Assembly: GCF_037975245.1 (NCBI RefSeq)
Contig: NC_092566.1
Coordinates: forward strand, 10,817,501-10,881,500
DNA length: 64,000 bases
Reading direction: 5' to 3'
DNA from: Apostichopus japonicus
Taxonomy: Eukaryota; Echinodermata; Holothuroidea; Aspidochirotida; Stichopodidae
The notes under the pieces are model-generated. The model had not been told where the DNA came from. It was given only the letters and a program-made list of their open reading frames with translations, and did not search any database. Positions 1 through 13,227 of this stretch are shown here, piece by piece (within the stretch, counting starts at the first letter, position 1; each line of letters begins with the position of its first letter). Made by a program: the position numbers and the translations under genes.

Positions 1-271
1 TTCGGATAGATATCTTCCTTCTATATATAACATACAGAGAAGGAAAAGACTAAGAGAGAGAGAGAGAAGGAGAGTATTTCACGAAATTGTCACGAATAAA
101 ATATGGCAGATATAGCCATTACCTGTGTTGCCAGGGAGAATTAGCTCTATAATTGTAACATGCTGACCAATCGATTAAGATTATATTGGTTCTGTTACGC
201 CATAATCGGAGTTATTTATATAGTAGAGTTACTCGGCTATATATCGATCGTAATTAACGATACACGTTATA

Positions 272-510
<239 letters not shown>

Positions 511-737
511 AAAAATAAGCATTGCAGGCAAAAGAGTGAATGCTATATTAGTTTCATGTTATCCAATACGATTGTGTTATGACATCGATGTTTCGCGTCC
601 TGTTATGTATATACATGTCTTTTCGGATGTTATATTTATCCTATGCTTCAGTCTACGTGGTCGGTGTCTTTCATTCGTTAATATATCTCCTATATGTTCT
701 TTACTCCTCAGTTTCTTTCATTTCTCTCTTCCGGTAG

Positions 738-871
738 AGGATGACTATGGAAAAGTGACGAGAAATTCTAAAAGACATTTACTAAGCGATAACAGTTCGA
801 GGGAATCCCTTTATATGCACAAGTCCACTGAGGAATTCCAGATTTGTGACCCTGGGTCACTAACAGACTAA
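738..871 (+). CDS. Terminal exon encoding a hydrophilic C-terminal tail
   Basis: A pyrimidine-rich stretch ends in CGGTAG at 731-737, and an open frame then runs 43 codons to a TAA at 869-871, entering in phase 1 (two bases complete the first codon). The peptide is polar and rich in Ser, Lys and Glu, with two tyrosines in short acidic or basic contexts (DDYGKV and SLYMH). It looks like the cytoplasmic tail of a receptor or an intrinsically disordered C terminus. The rest of the gene would lie to the left, through the TA repeat or outside the window. No family was recognised. The acceptor quality, the phase and the natural amino-acid composition support a real exon; nothing else does. Confidence 0.42.
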
Positions 872-1323
872 CATCTACGCACAATACTACGCAATTTAAA
901 ATTTGAGTGAAGTATATTGAAAACTAACTATTTTGAATAACACATTAGAAAAGATCAAATGAACTCAATAACGGACTCATGGTTAAAACGGTTTCAGAGA
1001 CTAATTATCTTCCGTTTACCAAGCTAATTCACTAAACTTATAAAGGCCATATATATTGAACGTATACCTTACAGTAACTCATCCTTATTTCAGTCAAAAG
1101 ATTCCCATGATAATAAGCATGATGAAACATTCCACTGGAGTATGGTCAATATTGTCACAGGATCAAATTGCCCTTCAAATGATCAATAACTACCTTCCCT
1201 AACACCCCTCCTCTCCTCCTCCCCAGTCCGAACTCTAACCCCACTTCAATTCCATATCCCATGCAAACAATCTACCACGCAAATAAACCGTTCATTGTAA
1301 AAGAGGTAAACTATTCGTCTTAC

Positions 1324-1384
1324 CTTTAATGGCGGCAATACCAGAAATTAGAATGATACATCGTAGAATGTTTACAGACTCCAT
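1324..1384 (-). CDS. Possible first coding exon with a signal peptide
   Basis: On the minus strand an ATG at 1384-1382 opens a 20-codon frame, MESVNILRCIILISGIAAIK, followed directly by a GTAAGA donor (phase 1). The peptide has the polar start and hydrophobic core of a signal peptide or signal anchor. Downstream exons would lie at lower coordinates and would overlap the plus-strand terminal exon at 738-871, which lowers confidence. No product is assigned. Confidence 0.33.
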
Positions 1385-3641
1385 CTTTCTGAGTTTACGT
1401 CCTCTTCTCTTCTGCAAAATGCGGTGAAAATATCTCTTTATTTCCATTTCTCAATGATTTCCGCGTGTAATTTACACAATACAACAAGTTCACAATTTCA
1501 CTATAAACCAAACTGATACATTTATCATGTCACATACTATAGTTAGCTGAACATTCATAGAATGCCGAGTACGTAGGAAACTATCAACACGCATTAATAC
1601 ATTAAATCACATTACCCATATATTGTTCTTGGTACACTGTTATGCCAATAAATCGCTAATAAATCGCTATATAACAAACATTCATTTTATGAATTTGCTA
1701 AATGAGATTAAAAATGTACGGGCTTGTACGCGGTTGTGTTTTACCTTGATCATTTTGATAAAATATCATCCACAGGAATATCCAATTATAAAAGTCTGTC
1801 CATAAAAAAACAACCAGGCTTAGGCCTACTACGTATTTAGGAACGTTATATATCATGGACGTATGTTGCATTTATAACACACGGTACTACGAGAAAAGCA
1901 ACATCAAAATACATCGAATTTCTCATAAACCCCAGATTACATGAGTAATACGTAGTACCAATTACACGAGAATTAAACTCTGGATCGATACTTCACGCGC
2001 GTGAATTAATTGACCCATTTCTACGTCACACGACATAGTAAATGCCAGGCCTCTATCAGCAGTGTGTGTCGTCGTAGCGCGTTGGCCGCCACAGACTGTA
2101 TGCCTCTATACTTGAATGAATACATGAATACACACACGCACTATGGCATTGACTGTTTCACACTTAATCCCTCCAACTATTTACTGCATGCGTACAATTT
2201 GTTGCGAGTCGGGGAAGAAAATGAGAAAAAAAAAATGGAGTAATGAAATAACACGACCTCACTCAGGGGAAAGTGTCTCTACGTTTAAACGGTATCGGGA
2301 ATTAGGAAATGTTGAACTATAATTCAATAAAATAATGATGAAATTAGCTTGTATTTAAACAAATTAATTTCAGCATAGATTGATTGACAGATGACAATTT
2401 TTAATGAAGACAGCAAACGGTGAAGGCAACATACGAGGTATTTTAAGTTATATTTAGAACAAAAATTTCATTACATGACAATATTTTTATATCAACGAGT
2501 TTTGGCATATTTTCACAGCTTAACACATATGGTATGCAACGCACGATACATCGGCAATAATTCAAGCATGCATGCTTCCTGTTGGACTCTACGAAAGGGT
2601 AGCAAAAACATAGCGGTATTAACAGAAAGGTAGTTTTTCTAGAGCAAATTCTTTCGTTATTTTCTGCTACCCTCCATTTTAGAGGGACCTGGTACAAAAC
2701 CTTGGTTCCGCCTCCCCTAAGCAGATAAACGCCTCGAGTATACGACACACGTTTGGATTAAGGATTTGGAATTAGATGATGATCAAGGGGATTTGGGTGA
2801 GGGTGGGGACTGGGATTGGGGTACATGACCACCCTCATCATGTCCCACAAACTTGACAATAAAAGTAGTTATTAGTACAAGCGTGCGTTTGGACCTAATT
2901 TATAACGTGAAAATATAAGAATGTACACTATTTTACGCCCGTTATACTATTTCTGGGCCGGGAGAAACACGCTTGAGTCGAATTAAACGACCTACAGGAC
3001 TACACACTGACCCTCCTGATTTAAAAAAAAACCCTGTTAACTGCCCCTGATAAATATCATCGCCGCAGATTCAGGACGTAGAGGTTAATCAGGTCGGATG
3101 CTGTATATATTCGACTTTATGTCTCATTCTCCCCTAAGCATTAAATGTATATCGTGGTATGAATATTTATGAGCAAAACATGAGATGGATAATTTTACCC
3201 CAGCATAAATGCCACTAAATGTGACTTGATCGACCGTAATATTTAGTATATTAGAAAACATGTTTTCTAAATATACGTTTAAGCTTTTCTCAGAAATTTG
3301 TTGATGGTAATTTATTTCGCCAAACTTCACTTTCTAACCTTCTTGTTCATCAGCTATGTTTTCATGAATATTCATATTGTCTGGCGGCCCCAAGTGCGAT
3401 TGACGTAAGCAGGCAGACCATTAGTATATAGTTCCATTTGCCCGTAAAAGCAGTCAGTTTACCGTGGTTAAAGTTGAAGACAATCCACCTAGTTTTGTCT
3501 CTAGTAAGAATATTCACATGACATTGCTATTTATTCATGCAAGAAAAGACAACAAGTCGACCGTTAACTGGCTAATGGCATCACGGTATATTTAATGGAA
3601 CTATTACCGAATAAGTATATCTTTATTTATTATGTATGTTG
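1385..3641. other. No gene recognised
   Basis: AT-rich sequence with only short frames that have neither convincing splice signals nor recognisable motifs. Short C-rich tracts occur. Nothing assignable was seen. Confidence 0.5.
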
Positions 3642-3748
3642 TCATTCCGGTACATTATTGCATTATAAAGCGGTTTGAGCTAGTGGCAATGTATATATGA
3701 CAGCTCAAAGCTCAAACCGCTTTATAATGCAATAATGTACCGGAATGA
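3642..3748. repeat. Perfect inverted repeat, 40-bp arms, 27-bp loop
   Basis: Bases 3642-3681 are the exact reverse complement of 3709-3748 (the arm begins TCATTCCGGTACATTATTG), separated by 27 bases. Transcribed RNA from either strand would form one long hairpin. It could be a young foldback MITE, a replication template-switch product or a small-RNA precursor. No terminal duplication was identified. Confidence 0.93.
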
Positions 3749-5099
3749 TAATTTATCTGGGCAGGTTCTTGTTCGTCCTTTCATCGAATCGAAACTTCAA
3801 TTTATTGTGAGATGAAAAGGAACTTGTACTTTGGTTTCTCCATTATATAAATAATTATTCACTGCTAACTGTTAGTTTTCCCTATTCTTCTATACTATTG
3901 TTTTAGTGAATGCATTAGATAAAGAGGGAAGGGAAATTGTTTCAAACATTGCACATGTCGATTGGGATATTGAATACTTTGTAATATAGCTACTATCAGG
4001 CCTATCACTGTATAGCAGTATAGCTTACAACTTATTTTGTCTATAACCATGTAGACCATACACAGTCGATATGAATTCGTTCCGAGTGGAAAATTGACAG
4101 AAACAACAAGGTGATTAAGTTTAGACATTTTACCAAGTAATTTGTCTTTAACGGACTTTGTATTGGCAGTATATTAGTTATAATATGTACTGGGACAATA
4201 CATTGAGAGGCAATGTTTAGACCATTTGACACCTTCAGGCAGAGTGTGGGAAATCTGTTTACTGGTAGGCCAAAAGAATAAGGATATGAACTTGTGTGTC
4301 ATGAAACCAACGTTTCCATTATCCATTGAATGGTAGCATAATTTACGTACTGAAATATACGTACTCTATATAGAAGGCTTTTCACATCAGTTTTATGTTT
4401 TACTGATTGAAGTCAATGGGGGATTTTATGAGAAGTAGGCCTATCGTACCATATGCAGGCGCGAATCAAGGGGGAAGGGGGAGGGGGGGGGGGTAATCTC
4501 CCTTTGTTAACCCAACATATAAAGTTAAAAGTTGTAATTATAGCACAACTTTGCGTGCGTGAAAAGTTAATTAATTATATAGACCTAATTTATAGCCCAT
4601 ATAATATGTATAAGGATGCATCATATCAGGTCTATTTTGTTTTTTAAATTTAATTTATTATTTTCTGGGACGATAACGTATATTACTGTATATGTAGCCT
4701 AGAGCTATGACTTTACTGATAAGCCTTCCAGTACAATGACTATTTATTTCAGACTGCCATGAGTTTAAAAAAGAGGGGTGGGGAATAATAAAATGATAAA
4801 ATTAAGGGCCTCAGCCTCCCACCCACGCTTTCCCACTAGCAGACATAATATTGCACAAATCCTACTAGTGTATGGTACAGTAGGCTATAAAACAAAACTG
4901 TAGGAACGGTATAAAAAAAATGATGATTCTACAATTCGTCCACATTGTTTTAAATCTTGCAACATATAGCATAATTTTTGCATCTATAATCTCCCCGCCA
5001 TTTTAACCAATTTTCTCATGACCCCACCCCCCACACCTGGACGATATAACATTCTATACCCCTCCCGGTATCAAAAAGGTGGTTGCGAACCTATTTAAA
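3749..5099. other. No gene; fragment of a G-rich MITE
   Basis: AT-rich sequence with no supported exon. At about 4456-4492 a GCGCGAATCAAGGGGG-type segment followed by a poly-G run resembles the end of the G-rich MITE family seen elsewhere in this window. Confidence 0.45.
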
Positions 5100-5875
5100 C
5101 GTCAGAGAAATAAAAGACATTTGTAAACTCAATTCGTGGAGAACATCAGACCATGGATGGTATTTTCTATCGCCTCAGGGATTCGCTCACTCCCTCTGTA
5201 GCTATTCAGCTTTACTATTCACTGGTTTGTTCTAAGATTTCTTACGGTGCTGAAATTTATGGCATGGCTAAAGCTACCATACTTAAGCCTTTACAAATCC
5301 TCCAAAACAGAATGTTAAAAACCATTACTTTTAAACATCGACGTATACCAGTACTTTGCACAAAGACCTTGGTTTTCTTAAGGTCAGCGACATTCATGTT
5401 CTCAAGATGTGTTCTTTTATTTATAAGTATATCAACAATATTCTCCCCCGTGTCTTTAGTGATATTGTTAATCCCTGTAATTCCGCGTATATTCGTAACA
5501 GTACGAGGAATAATAGACCCATTTTTCTGTTACCAGATATCACTCGAAACACGGTAAATTACTCTTGAACAACTACTGCTATAAAACCTGGAAAGTGCTT
5601 CCAAATGATATAAATACTGTTAAATCTTATGTAACGTTTAAGCGAAAACTTAAAGCCCACCTAATTGAAAACTACGCTGACTGAGTATTGATTATCTCAT
5701 GTTTATTTATCTCTACTCTTAATTGTTACCTTCTTTCTTTGTTTTTTTGTTATTTTTGGTCGCTAGCTCGATAAACTACTATTGTTTTTCTAGTGTCCTG
5801 TTTATACTATACCACTTTGTTCTATTGTTCTTATGTATAGACGAAATAAATAAAGTGAAATGAAAATGAAAAATG
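5100..5875 (+). mobile_element. 5'-truncated LINE, 3' end of the reverse transcriptase ORF
   Basis: Three consecutive frames give one diverged LINE C terminus. 5153-5350 reads through the LYYSLVCSKISYG and LQNRMLK motifs. A shift at about 5350 leads to KDLGFLKVSDIHVLK. A further shift near 5555 gives the WKVLPND and FKRKLKAHL ending, with a stop at 5682-5684. This layout is typical of the thumb and C terminus of L2/CR1-like elements. The 3' UTR ends at about 5875 in a GAAATGAAAATGAAAA tail, as expected for target-primed insertion. The endonuclease and the catalytic palm are missing, so the copy is dead on arrival and later acquired at least two frameshifts. Confidence 0.8.
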
Positions 5876-7480
5876 GATTGATCTCTCAAGTATATGAAAA
5901 TATATATTTTAAAGCCACCATGGTAAAATAACACTGTAGGAGCGAATAAGGCATATATAACGAGGCACGTATTCTTTGCACTCTTCGTCGAAGGAATGCG
6001 ACTCACCCAGATATGCTATACGTGTTCGCATGCACCTGACCAATGTAGTTTCCAAGCTGCATGCGTGCGAGATCTTACGATAAAATCCACACATTACATA
6101 GTGGTCATGCTCATGCAAATATATACGGTTACTATAAATGAACAGAAGCAAGTATGTTAACTAAATATTAATTTATTTTACCAATTGATAACATACTTAT
6201 GTCTTCTATATAACATTGATTGATTTATTCAAATCCTAGCCAAAATTTGGTTGAAATTATTCTATAGTTAGTATACTTACCAACGCACTCTGAGGGATTC
6301 GTAGCGAAGGCTGCCTCGTACAATCGTCTACATCTTATGAAGACAACGAGATTGCCAAGCCAGTTGTGAGCTATACAGTATACTAACTGCATATACGCTC
6401 GTAGTCAATAAACAACACAGCGATGGCGAACGCAGCGGGGATGTAATCAAATCGATAAACGGAGGACAAGATGAAATAAACTGACTTGCGATGCAGCCTG
6501 CACACATATGACGTCGTCTTATGGAGTTTAATAAAATGAAGAAGAAGAAGAAGAAGAAAAAAACCTAGTCCGGTTATTGCGATTCGATATATATTAATAA
6601 ATTGAAACCTATTCGCGCAATGCAGACAAACAACATGTTATGTAACGGCTGATCGCTGTTAACGATATATCGCTCCAGTTTGACGTGCGAAGTGGTCTTT
6701 AAGAGTGTCGATTTCAACTGGCACATGTATTTTAAATGTTATCAAAGTACTTAAGAGAAAGACAATTTTTTAGCCTCTGACGGTGACATCCGGGGTTTTT
6801 CAGTATATGTCTTGTCATGATTTTTCTTCATCAACGTTTTCGTTTGTATGTTTTTGTTTATAAGACAGTTATATAAATGTCTTTAGAAGAAGTACATCGA
6901 AAAAGAGAGAGATAAACACAGAGAGATAAACAGAGAGTGAGAGGGGGGGGGGGGTGGTAGAGAGGTGGAGACAGAGAGAAAACGTTGTTTTCGATTTTGT
7001 GGGTAAAATTATTACTTAGAAGAAGAAAAAATACACAATTTCATAACGCCGAGGGAGTAAGGTTTAAGTTCTGAATTCGTTCTACACTTAGAACTTATCT
7101 TGCACTAAAGGCACATAAGAGGTACATGGACAATACTCATCATTTTCAGTGGCGTAACTAGACCGGTGCGGCCTCACAGGGGTCCATGACAAAGGAGGGA
7201 GGGGGGGGGGTGACAAATTTACACCCATCTGCCTAAGAATATATATTATTGATATCATATATTCAAATCAGTAAACTAATCGGCCATCCATCTAGATATC
7301 CAGATGTGTATTTTTCTTCATTCTGCTGTGGGGCCCAGCAAAAAAGGGTGACCAGTGCAGTAACGGCATGTTACTCATGTATGATTACTATCTAAGGCCC
7401 CTTAGAATTTTGAATCATTAAATAGGCCCTTCAATCGAATATCTATGACATTCTAGGTCGGAAACTCTGAGTGTAGCACC
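5876..7480. other. No gene; simple repeats and MITE debris
   Basis: Contains a GAA-rich run at 6536-6562, a GA-rich tract at about 6897-6985 and, at 7146-7212, a GGCGTAACTAG...poly-G segment that matches the ends of the G-rich MITE family. No exon was supported. Confidence 0.5.
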
Positions 7481-7687
7481 GTACACGAGACTAGAAGTAA
7501 TATTTATAAAATTCCTGCTACTCCTTGTCACTTTCGGTGATCATGCACTGAAGAAGAGCTAGTTTTGCTCGAAAGCTCTGCAAAAAACCAAACATTGGCT
7601 GTTTTACTTCCGATCACTTACCTACTTTAATTATTGTATCTCACTCGAGATTCAGCCTTTCTCTAAATGCAGCATAGTTGTTTTCCC

Positions 7688-7850
7688 TACATATACATAT
7701 ATATACATATATATATATATACATATTTATATATACATATTTATATTTATATATACATATATATATATATATATTTTGATATTTTGATATATATATATAT
7801 ATTTTGATTTTACAACTCATTAAGATTTCAATTATATATATATATATATT
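7688..7850. repeat. TA-rich microsatellite
   Basis: Interrupted TATATACATA repeats with TTTGATAT interruptions. Frames through it are Tyr-Ile artefacts. Confidence 0.9.
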
Positions 7851-8087
7851 CATTTGCCTTTGTCGTTTACCTCCATTTCATTAACATAAAGTCTGTTCAA
7901 AGTAACTCTTCGAGATCCGGCCTTAGGAATCACAAATGATTTCCAGTTGGTTAGCATCATGTTTGATCTCTAGAGTAAGGCAAAATATGTCACCAAAAAC
8001 AGAACGAGTATTGTTCGATACAGATGACAAACGCCTACAGTGGAATTACGACCTTCCTTACCGGTTTCGAACCTCTGGACATACAAT

Positions 8088-8165
8088 CAGCGTCCATAAC
8101 CATGTGGTTAGGGTGTCCGCATATAAAGCGGGAGGCCAGGGTGCGAACCCCGGTGGAGGCTGGAA
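8088..8165 (+). repeat. tRNA-derived SINE head, copy 1
   Basis: Contains an A-box-like TGGTTAGGGTG and a B-box-like GGTGCGAACCC at normal tRNA spacing. Between them CCGC and GCGG pair around a 7-base loop (ATATAAA) with T at position 33, giving a plausible anticodon arm. The acceptor stem does not pair well and no CCA is present, so this is a tRNA-like SINE relic and not a working tRNA gene. Confidence 0.65.
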
Positions 8166-8399
8166 GTTTTTTCACTGTTCTTGATTTTCCAACTCATTAA
8201 GATTTTCATTATATATATGTGTGTGTGTGTGTATGTGTATCTGTGTACAAATTAGCTGCAGAGTTTTCTGGACATGACGTTCTCTTCCTGGACACCACTG
8301 TGACCCTTCAAAATGGTTCACTCAAAACAGACTTGTCCAATAAACGAACAAGCACAACTACCTATTACCTCTTACGAGGACGAGGACGTTGCTTACCGA

Positions 8400-8455
8400 T
8401 GTCCATAGCCTAGTGGTTAGGGTGTCCGCATAAAAAGCGGGTTCGAATCACGGTA
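8400..8455 (+). repeat. tRNA-derived SINE head, copy 2 (internally deleted)
   Basis: Has the same A-box block AGTGGTTAGGGTGTCCGC as copy 1 and a better B box, GGGTTCGAATC. The sequence between the anticodon stem and the T loop is missing, so the variable arm and part of the T stem are deleted. It lies about 300 bases from copy 1 in the same orientation. Confidence 0.65.
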
Positions 8456-8739
8456 AGAAAATCTGTATAACAATAATAAAAATCAATGTCAATACACTAC
8501 ATGCCCTAGTGCATTGTCTGCCATATACCACTATGAATAAAACCGTATACCAGTAGCAGTATAATTACGTTTAAGTTTTGTTCCCTTTTTAAACATTCAT
8601 ATTTGTCGCCCTCTACTTATTCAGGTTACACGTCACCGTCTTTAGTCACATGTGCTTTCCATGTGGACAGTGACGTATTACAGGTCACGTGACGTCAGTT
8701 TTCGCTCCCGTTCTGAATCAAAGGTCATAAGGGGTCACC

Positions 8740-9190
8740 AGAGGTCAAATTTTGAAAACTTGTAAAACATGATATTGCAAGAAGGGAACCTTGGACAGAT
8801 CCCATATTTGGTTTGTAGATGCATATCAAATTTAAGGAGCATATTATTGTCATAGGTCATTTGAAGTCAACAAGCGCCAAACATTTACTTAGGTCCCCTT
8901 TTACCTGTCTGTCTACCCTAACACACCTTCCGAAACATAATATCGCAAGGGAAGCTTGGACAGATTGCATATTTGGTATGTAATTGTACCACATTGAGTA
9001 CAAGAAGCCTTAATGTTGTGGGCGAAGGTCGATGGTCGTTTGAGTTCACCAGGGCTCAAATTGTGAAAAACATGTTTACACAATACTTCAACAAGGACAG
9101 ATGTCACATTTAGTATTTTGATGTATCTATCACATTTAGTACAAGAAGCCTGTTGTTGAGGTCAATGGTCATTTCAGGACAGTGTGTCAT
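8740..9190. repeat. Diverged tandem repeats, roughly 140-170 bp
   Basis: The phrases GGACAGAT, CATATTTGGTATGTA, ACATTTAGTACAAGAAGCC and GGTCATTT recur in the same order about three times, with strong divergence. No coding content was seen; this is probably an old satellite-like or MITE-internal repeat. Confidence 0.5.
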
Positions 9191-9604
9191 TTTAAATTTA
9201 TTGTTTGTCGCATCACCTTGCTTTCCATTGTATTACTTTGATCAAGTATGTTGTACACCCTCACTATAAATTACGTCAGATTCATGAGAGCAAACTGCTC
9301 ACGTTACATCATCGAAACCACGATGCATTTTTGCATTTTGGTTTATAATTGCTTCATAATTGACCTCTTTTTTTCCCCCTGAGACTGCTGTTAGTGCCAT
9401 TTTTACATACCATTAACATGTTTTGTGTCTTTAAAGACGCAATAAAAATTAGTCATAAAAAATGATAACAGTACAATTTCAGCACCTTGATGATATTGCC
9501 ATAATTTTAGATTTGAACCGTTTGTAATATAAAAAGGCATCTGTTGTAATTTATGCCTAAAATATGATGCAATAGTAGATTGCTCTAAATGAATGGAGGT
9601 AGAT

Positions 9605-11413
9605 CAGGTGCGTATCCAGGGGGGGGGCGTTGGGGGCGCGCGCCCCCCGGGTAAGGAAAAGAGGAGAGAAAAAAAAAGAGAAGAAAAAAGGGAAAAGGAG
9701 GGGAAAAAAGAAAAGGAGGAGAGGAAGGAAGGGAAAAGAAAAAGAAAAAAGAGAGAAAAAGGAGAAAAGGAGGGAGTAGAAGATAGCCAAGACCTCGGGA
9801 AGAGAAAGATCCCTATTATATACACAGGGTAGCCAGTGACAGATCAAGGATTACGGAGGGGGTGTGCGCTTCACCCTACCCCTTACCCCGACAACTCCAT
9901 TTTGACGTTTCCGTTTTTCTTCTCTCACTAATGTACTTGAACTCGACCGAGTCGTCGGGGAACATAACGCATTTCGGGAAGGGGGTGACCGCCCCCCCCC
10001 CCGAGCAAATTTTCTTTATGACATCGCTAGTAATTTCAAAATAGACAATGCTTAGATGCAACTTACAAGGCCTGGGAAGTGTCATTTCCAGCGATCTGGG
10101 AGGCATTTTCGGCCAAAATTTTTCTTGTACGCTTCGCGCCAACCCATGGTGGCGCTTCGCTTAGATAGTTTGCCTACAGGCTTCGCCCTCCCTTGGCAAT
10201 TACTCGCTACACGCCTGTTCGAATTTGTAAAGCAAAGAGCAGATATAACATCATATCAATGAGCATTGAAATGCATGTTCCACGATGAACAGCCTCAAAA
10301 ACTGTCTATGTGTGTAGTCAAAGGCGTAGGAGCCCAATTGGATTTGGGGGCTGTAATGACTTGCCCGAAATAAAAGCCAAAATTTTTCGCGCGCGAAGCG
10401 CGCATTCAACATGTCGATGCCAATATCACATAGGCAAGATCGGTCATTACATTGTATGGCATCGTGTACCTTACGGTCCGTGAAAGTTGCACAGTATACC
10501 GCCGGATGCTAATGTAAACAACCAAATGTCTTATGTAGATGGAGAAAAAGCATACAGATCCATTTATGTCGAAACTCTCTTTTACAGTAGTAATGTCGGC
10601 CAAGCTTAGAACTTTATTTCAATTACCAAGGAGATCATTTTAAGCTATTCATTGCTATTTATTTTTCTTTCAGTAGGTGCCCGAAAAAAAAATGGGAAAA
10701 CAATTGGGGGGGGGGGGCTGCAGCCCCCGCCTCCTACGGGACCTACGCCTATGAGTGAAGTGTTCGGTTTCGATATACCTGATATCGGAAATATCTGCTA
10801 TTTTTCCAAGTTTTGTAAAAGCCATTATAAGAGGTTTTAATATTTCTACACCAATAAATTAACTGTGTCGGAATTTTCCTGACCAACATTCTTCATCATA
10901 CTTTCCTCTAATCGTTCAATTTTGACCTGTCTGTTAGGGGATCAAGGAGGTTTTTCTATATTGGTTGTCTATAGATTGAATTTTGTGCAACATTATGGGT
11001 ATGTTTTGAAGTGATTTTATTCACGAGAAAAGTGAATTTTCAAATTCTCAACAAGTAATGGGCTTAAAACCTTGAAAAGTGGGGCTTTCGGATATTGTGG
11101 GCCGTGACGTAGAATAACCTACAAAAGCAATGATCCATAGGACTTGCAATGAGGTCGAAAATGATGTGTGACTGGTGACAATCTTCAAAAAGGTTATGGA
11201 TGGAAAAAAAACTTTTGGGAAATACTTGGTTCTCAGGCAAAAGTGTACATCTGGTTGCTCATTTTCAAGCCCGAGAAGTGCCATTTCCGGTGATCTGGGG
11301 GGTATCAAAACCAGAAATTTTCTTGTACGCTCCGCGCCAACCGATGGTGGCGCTCCGCTTAGATAGTAATTCGCGCCCCCCGGGTTAGAAAATCCTGGAT
11401 ACGCGCCTGTAGA
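9605..11413. mobile_element. Composite G-rich MITE with GCGTATCCAGG inverted ends
   Basis: The left end reads CAGGTGCGTATCCAGG and the right end is the reverse complement of CAGGCGCGTATCCAGG. Both ends are followed inward by the same CGCGCCCCCCGGGT block (9638-9653 and 11370-11386). Internally there is a purine-rich GA tract (9657-9790), two copies of a CGCGCCAACC[CG]ATGGTGGCGC palindrome (about 10134-10154 and 11332-11352) and a second, nested MITE at about 10323-10753. The charged frames in the GA tract are low-complexity artefacts. Confidence 0.62.
10323..10753. mobile_element. Nested MITE with AGGCGTAGG ends
   Basis: The left end AAGGCGTAGGAGCC pairs with the right-end reverse complement ATAGGCGTAGGTCCC. 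Internal features are a GCGCGCGAAGCGCGC palindrome at about 10389-10403 and a poly-G/GCTGCAGCCCCC block near the right end. It is noncoding. Confidence 0.55.
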
Positions 11414-12888
<1,475 letters not shown>

Positions 12889-12930
12889 CTATACTGATGT
12901 GTGTCGGTGAATTGTCCTCTCCCACCCGAT

Positions 12931-13227
12931 ACACACAGAGAACACAGTTACTACTGTAAATTTTAAAGTTTTGTACCGTGCACAGTAAAAACTGGATCGT
13001 GCTATAAATCGGTATAATGTGCTATTAGGATTACAGTAAGAACTGAGTATATGTGTAATTCCAACAAATCAAGTTGTTGGGAATTCTTGGAATTACACAT
13101 ATCCTCTGTTTTTACTGTAATCCTTATAGCACATGCTACCGATTTATCAGATTTGTCAGCACGATCCAGTTTTTACTGTGGTACAAAACTTTAAGATTTA
13201 CAGTATAGTTACTGTAATCTCTGTGTG
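12931..13227. mobile_element. Foldback MITE, imperfect 135-bp arms
   Basis: The left arm starts ACACACAGAGAACACAG and the right arm ends with its near reverse complement, CTGTAATCTCTGTGTG. Shared internal blocks in opposite orientation are TTTTGTACCGTGCACAG, ACTGGATCGTGCT, AGGATTACAGTAA and ATGTGTAATTCC. The centre is itself a small palindrome, CCAACAAATCAAGTTGTTGG. It has no coding content and the whole unit would fold into one hairpin. Confidence 0.8.

Larger units (their letters stand above)
7480..8460 (+). mobile_element. Penelope-like retroelement debris with embedded tRNA-SINE pieces
   Basis: The frame across 8246-8370 reads SGHDVLFLDTTVTLQNGSLK followed by TDL. The FLDT-x-V-x-L-x-NG-x-L-x-TDL pattern is characteristic of Penelope-like and related YR-element reverse transcriptases. 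Upstream, 7540-7585 contains GAAGAAGAGCTAGTTTTGCTCGAAAGCTC-type sequence, which from memory is common near the ends of such elements. The protein is only about 45 residues long and runs into SINE sequence, so this is a relic. A diverged block around TCAACTCATTAAGATTT is repeated near 7805 and 8190. Confidence 0.6.

Noticed and set aside
8400-8455. Functional tRNA gene
   Set aside because: Missing the variable and T-stem segment, with no paired acceptor stem.
9557-9847. Three overlapping frames rich in Lys/Glu or Phe/Ser
   Set aside because: They read a low-complexity purine tract inside a MITE on both strands.
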